From positions 1 to 37,411 of the forward strand of contig CABHPA010000112.1 of NCBI GenBank assembly GCA_902168245.1: a stretch of 37,411 nt of DNA, read 5' to 3'. The notes under the pieces are model-generated. The model did no database searches. It saw nothing but the letters and a program-made list of their open reading frames with translations, and had not been told where the DNA came from. Shown piece by piece: positions 33,379 through 37,411 of this stretch. A program made the translations under genes and the position numbers. Position 1 is the stretch's first letter. Each line of letters starts with the position of its first letter. The stretch is from Candidatus Melainabacteria bacterium (GTDB taxonomy: Bacteria > Cyanobacteriota > Vampirovibrionia > Vampirovibrionales > Vampirovibrionaceae).

Positions 33379-33405
33379 AAAAAAGGCTCCTCAGGAGCCT
33401 TTTTT
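33379..33405. terminator. gyrB terminator, 12-bp perfect stem
   Basis: AAAAAAGGCTCC pairs exactly with GGAGCCTTTTTT around TCA; symmetric A/T ends make it bidirectional. It lies 55 bp past the gyrB stop. Confidence 0.9.
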
Positions 33406-33460
33406 GTTTCACATAATTGAGAATATTTCAGATATTTTGAGAACCTACACCTACAAAAAA

Positions 33461-36298
<2,838 letters not shown>

Positions 36299-36330
36299 CG
36301 GCAACGAAAAACAGGAATTTTTCGTTGCCG
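36299..36330. terminator. 13-bp perfect hairpin after dnaN
   Basis: CGGCAACGAAAAA and TTTTTCGTTGCCG around a 6-base loop, 20 bp past the dnaN stop. The T-run (TTTTGACTCTTTTT) is on the dnaN side, so as an intrinsic terminator it faces plus-strand transcripts; in the dnaN direction it is followed by GC-rich sequence. Confidence 0.65.
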
Positions 36331-36350
36331 TTTTGACTCTTTTTAGCTCA

Positions 36351-37411
36351 TCAAATACGCATCGGCATGACGACGTATTTGAAGTCCGGGTTATCCGGCA
36401 CCGTGATCAACGCGGACGAATTGGCATCGCCGAGAGCGATGTTGATGCTGTCGCCCTTCAGGTTGTTCAACACGTCGAGCAGATAGGTGACGTTGAAGCC
36501 GATATCGACACTATCGCCGCCGTAATCGATTTCGATTTCTTCGACTGCTTCTTCCTGGTCGGCATTGGTGGAACTGATCTTCATGCTGCCGGGGCTGACG
36601 ATGCACCGCACGCCCTTGAACTTGTCCGACGTCATGATCGCGGCACGCTGCAACGAACGCAGCAAGGCGTCGCGGCCAAGCGTGAAGTTGTTCTTGTAGC
36701 CCTTCGGCACGACGCGCGTGTAATCCGGGAACTTGCCTTCGACCAGTTTGGAAATCAGTTCGATATCGCTGAACGTGAGCTTGACCTGGTTGTTGGCGAT
36801 CTCCAGATCGACAGGCTGGTCGGTATCTTCCAGCAGGCGTTGCAGTTCGAGAATCGTCTTGCGCGGAATGATGACTTCCTGGCGCGCGAATTCCTGTTCG
36901 GTGGCAACCTGGCAGAAGGCCAGACGGTGACCGTCGGTTGCCACGGCAATGACATTCTTGCCGTCGACGACCAGCAACAGGCCGTTCAGGTAATAACGAA
37001 TGTCCTGTTGCGCCATCGAGAAGTGCACCATATTAAAGAGGTGCTTCAATGTCTTCTGCGGCAGCGTGACCTTGGCGTTGTACTGCTCGGCTTGCGCAAC
37101 TGTCGGGAATTCTTCAGCGGCCAGCGTCTGCAGAGCAAAACGCGATTTGCCCGACTGCACGGTCATGCGCTTGTTTGCCAGCGTCAGCGACACGTCGCCG
37201 GAATCCGGCAGCGCACGGAGAATGTCGAGCAGCTTGCGTGCCGCGACGGTGGTCGATGTGACGTCGTTACCGCTGCCGACTTGCGCGTGCGTGGTGATCT
37301 GCACTTCGATGTCGGTCGACAGGAATGAAACACGCTCGCCATCCTTGCGAATGAGGATATTGGCCAGAATCGGCAATGTGTGCCGACGCTCGACAATACC
37401 ACTCACAATCT
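36351..37411 (-). CDS. dnaN: DNA polymerase III beta sliding clamp, N-terminus cut by window edge
   Basis: The visible 351+ residues begin in SGIVERRHTLPILANILI, about 17-20 residues into the usual protein, so the start codon is outside the window. The end YVVMPMRI matches the conserved C-terminus that closes the clamp next to the hydrophobic cleft. The internal repeats of the three clamp domains are continuous, with no frameshift. It encircles DNA and tethers polymerase III. It is followed by gyrB on the same strand, the standard dnaA-dnaN-gyrB order. Confidence 0.97.
   Translation of the reverse strand, partial: IVSGIVERRHTLPILANILIRKDGERVSFLSTDIEVQITTHAQVGSGNDVTSTTVAARKLLDILRALPDSGDVSLTLANKRMTVQSGKSRFALQTLAAEEFPTVAQAEQYNAKVTLPQKTLKHLFNMVHFSMAQQDIRYYLNGLLLVVDGKNVIAVATDGHRLAFCQVATEQEFARQEVIIPRKTILELQRLLEDTDQPVDLEIANNQVKLTFSDIELISKLVEGKFPDYTRVVPKGYKNNFTLGRDALLRSLQRAAIMTSDKFKGVRCIVSPGSMKISSTNADQEEAVEEIEIDYGGDSVDIGFNVTYLLDVLNNLKGDSINIALGDANSSALITVPDNPDFKYVVMPMRI

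Noticed and set aside
36333..37328. 331-codon plus-strand frame
   Set aside because: It is antisense to dnaN and a codon-bias shadow.

Overview
The window looks like betaproteobacterial chromosome next to the replication origin, most likely Oxalobacteraceae (Herminiimonas/Janthinobacterium-like; inferred from protein flavour, no search was run). The right end is core genome: dnaN (partial, running off the window) and gyrB, both on the minus strand. Everything left of the gyrB terminator, about 33.4 kb, is accessory DNA.

Layout from right to left. (1) 33461-37411: dnaN-gyrB core. (2) 28018-33118: two convergent defence-type genes, an SF2 helicase of 1095 aa and a single-chain AAA ATPase-Toprim/DUF4435 protein resembling a fused PARIS AriA-AriB. 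(3) 863-27742: the transposition module of a Tn7-like element, transcribed leftwards in the order xre, tnsA, tniA (TnsB-like), tniB (TnsC-like), tniQ (long, TnsD-like). (4) 1-852: two plus-strand genes next to tniQ, one cut by the window edge and one HAD protein; they are probable cargo.

The central observation is that tniA is split by a 20,827-bp insertion (5544-26370). The first 33 codons lie at 26371-26470 and the rest at 3695-5543. The breakpoints carry a 5-bp direct repeat, ACTCC (5539-5543 and 26371-26375). Removing the insert and one repeat copy restores an in-frame TniA of about 647 aa. The insert begins and ends with related inverted termini (TGCATATTACGG and, inverted, TGCGTATTTCAG), each followed by spaced TGGWCA motifs, as in IS21-family ends. 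A complete istA-istB pair sits at the left end only. I therefore read the insert as an IS21-family-bounded (pseudo-)composite transposon that landed in, and should have disabled, the Tn7-like element.

The insert is a metal(loid)-resistance load. arsR-arsC-arsH is an arsenic operon with a perfect inverted-repeat operator but no arsenite pump. A MerR/CadR-PbrR-type regulator faces a cation-diffusion-facilitator (three N-terminal metal-binding repeats)-lspA-DUF1232 operon through a 19-bp-spacer MerR promoter. Next come an FTR1/cytochrome c permease resembling PbrT, and a copL-like-cusC-cusB-cusA-cusF Cu(I)/Ag(I) RND efflux operon with overlapping genes. Between the IS21 genes and the ars operon lie several unrecognised genes (8371-12470), including a HAD hydrolase and two small membrane proteins.

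No tRNA, rRNA or CRISPR array was seen. All family calls come from reading motifs by eye.
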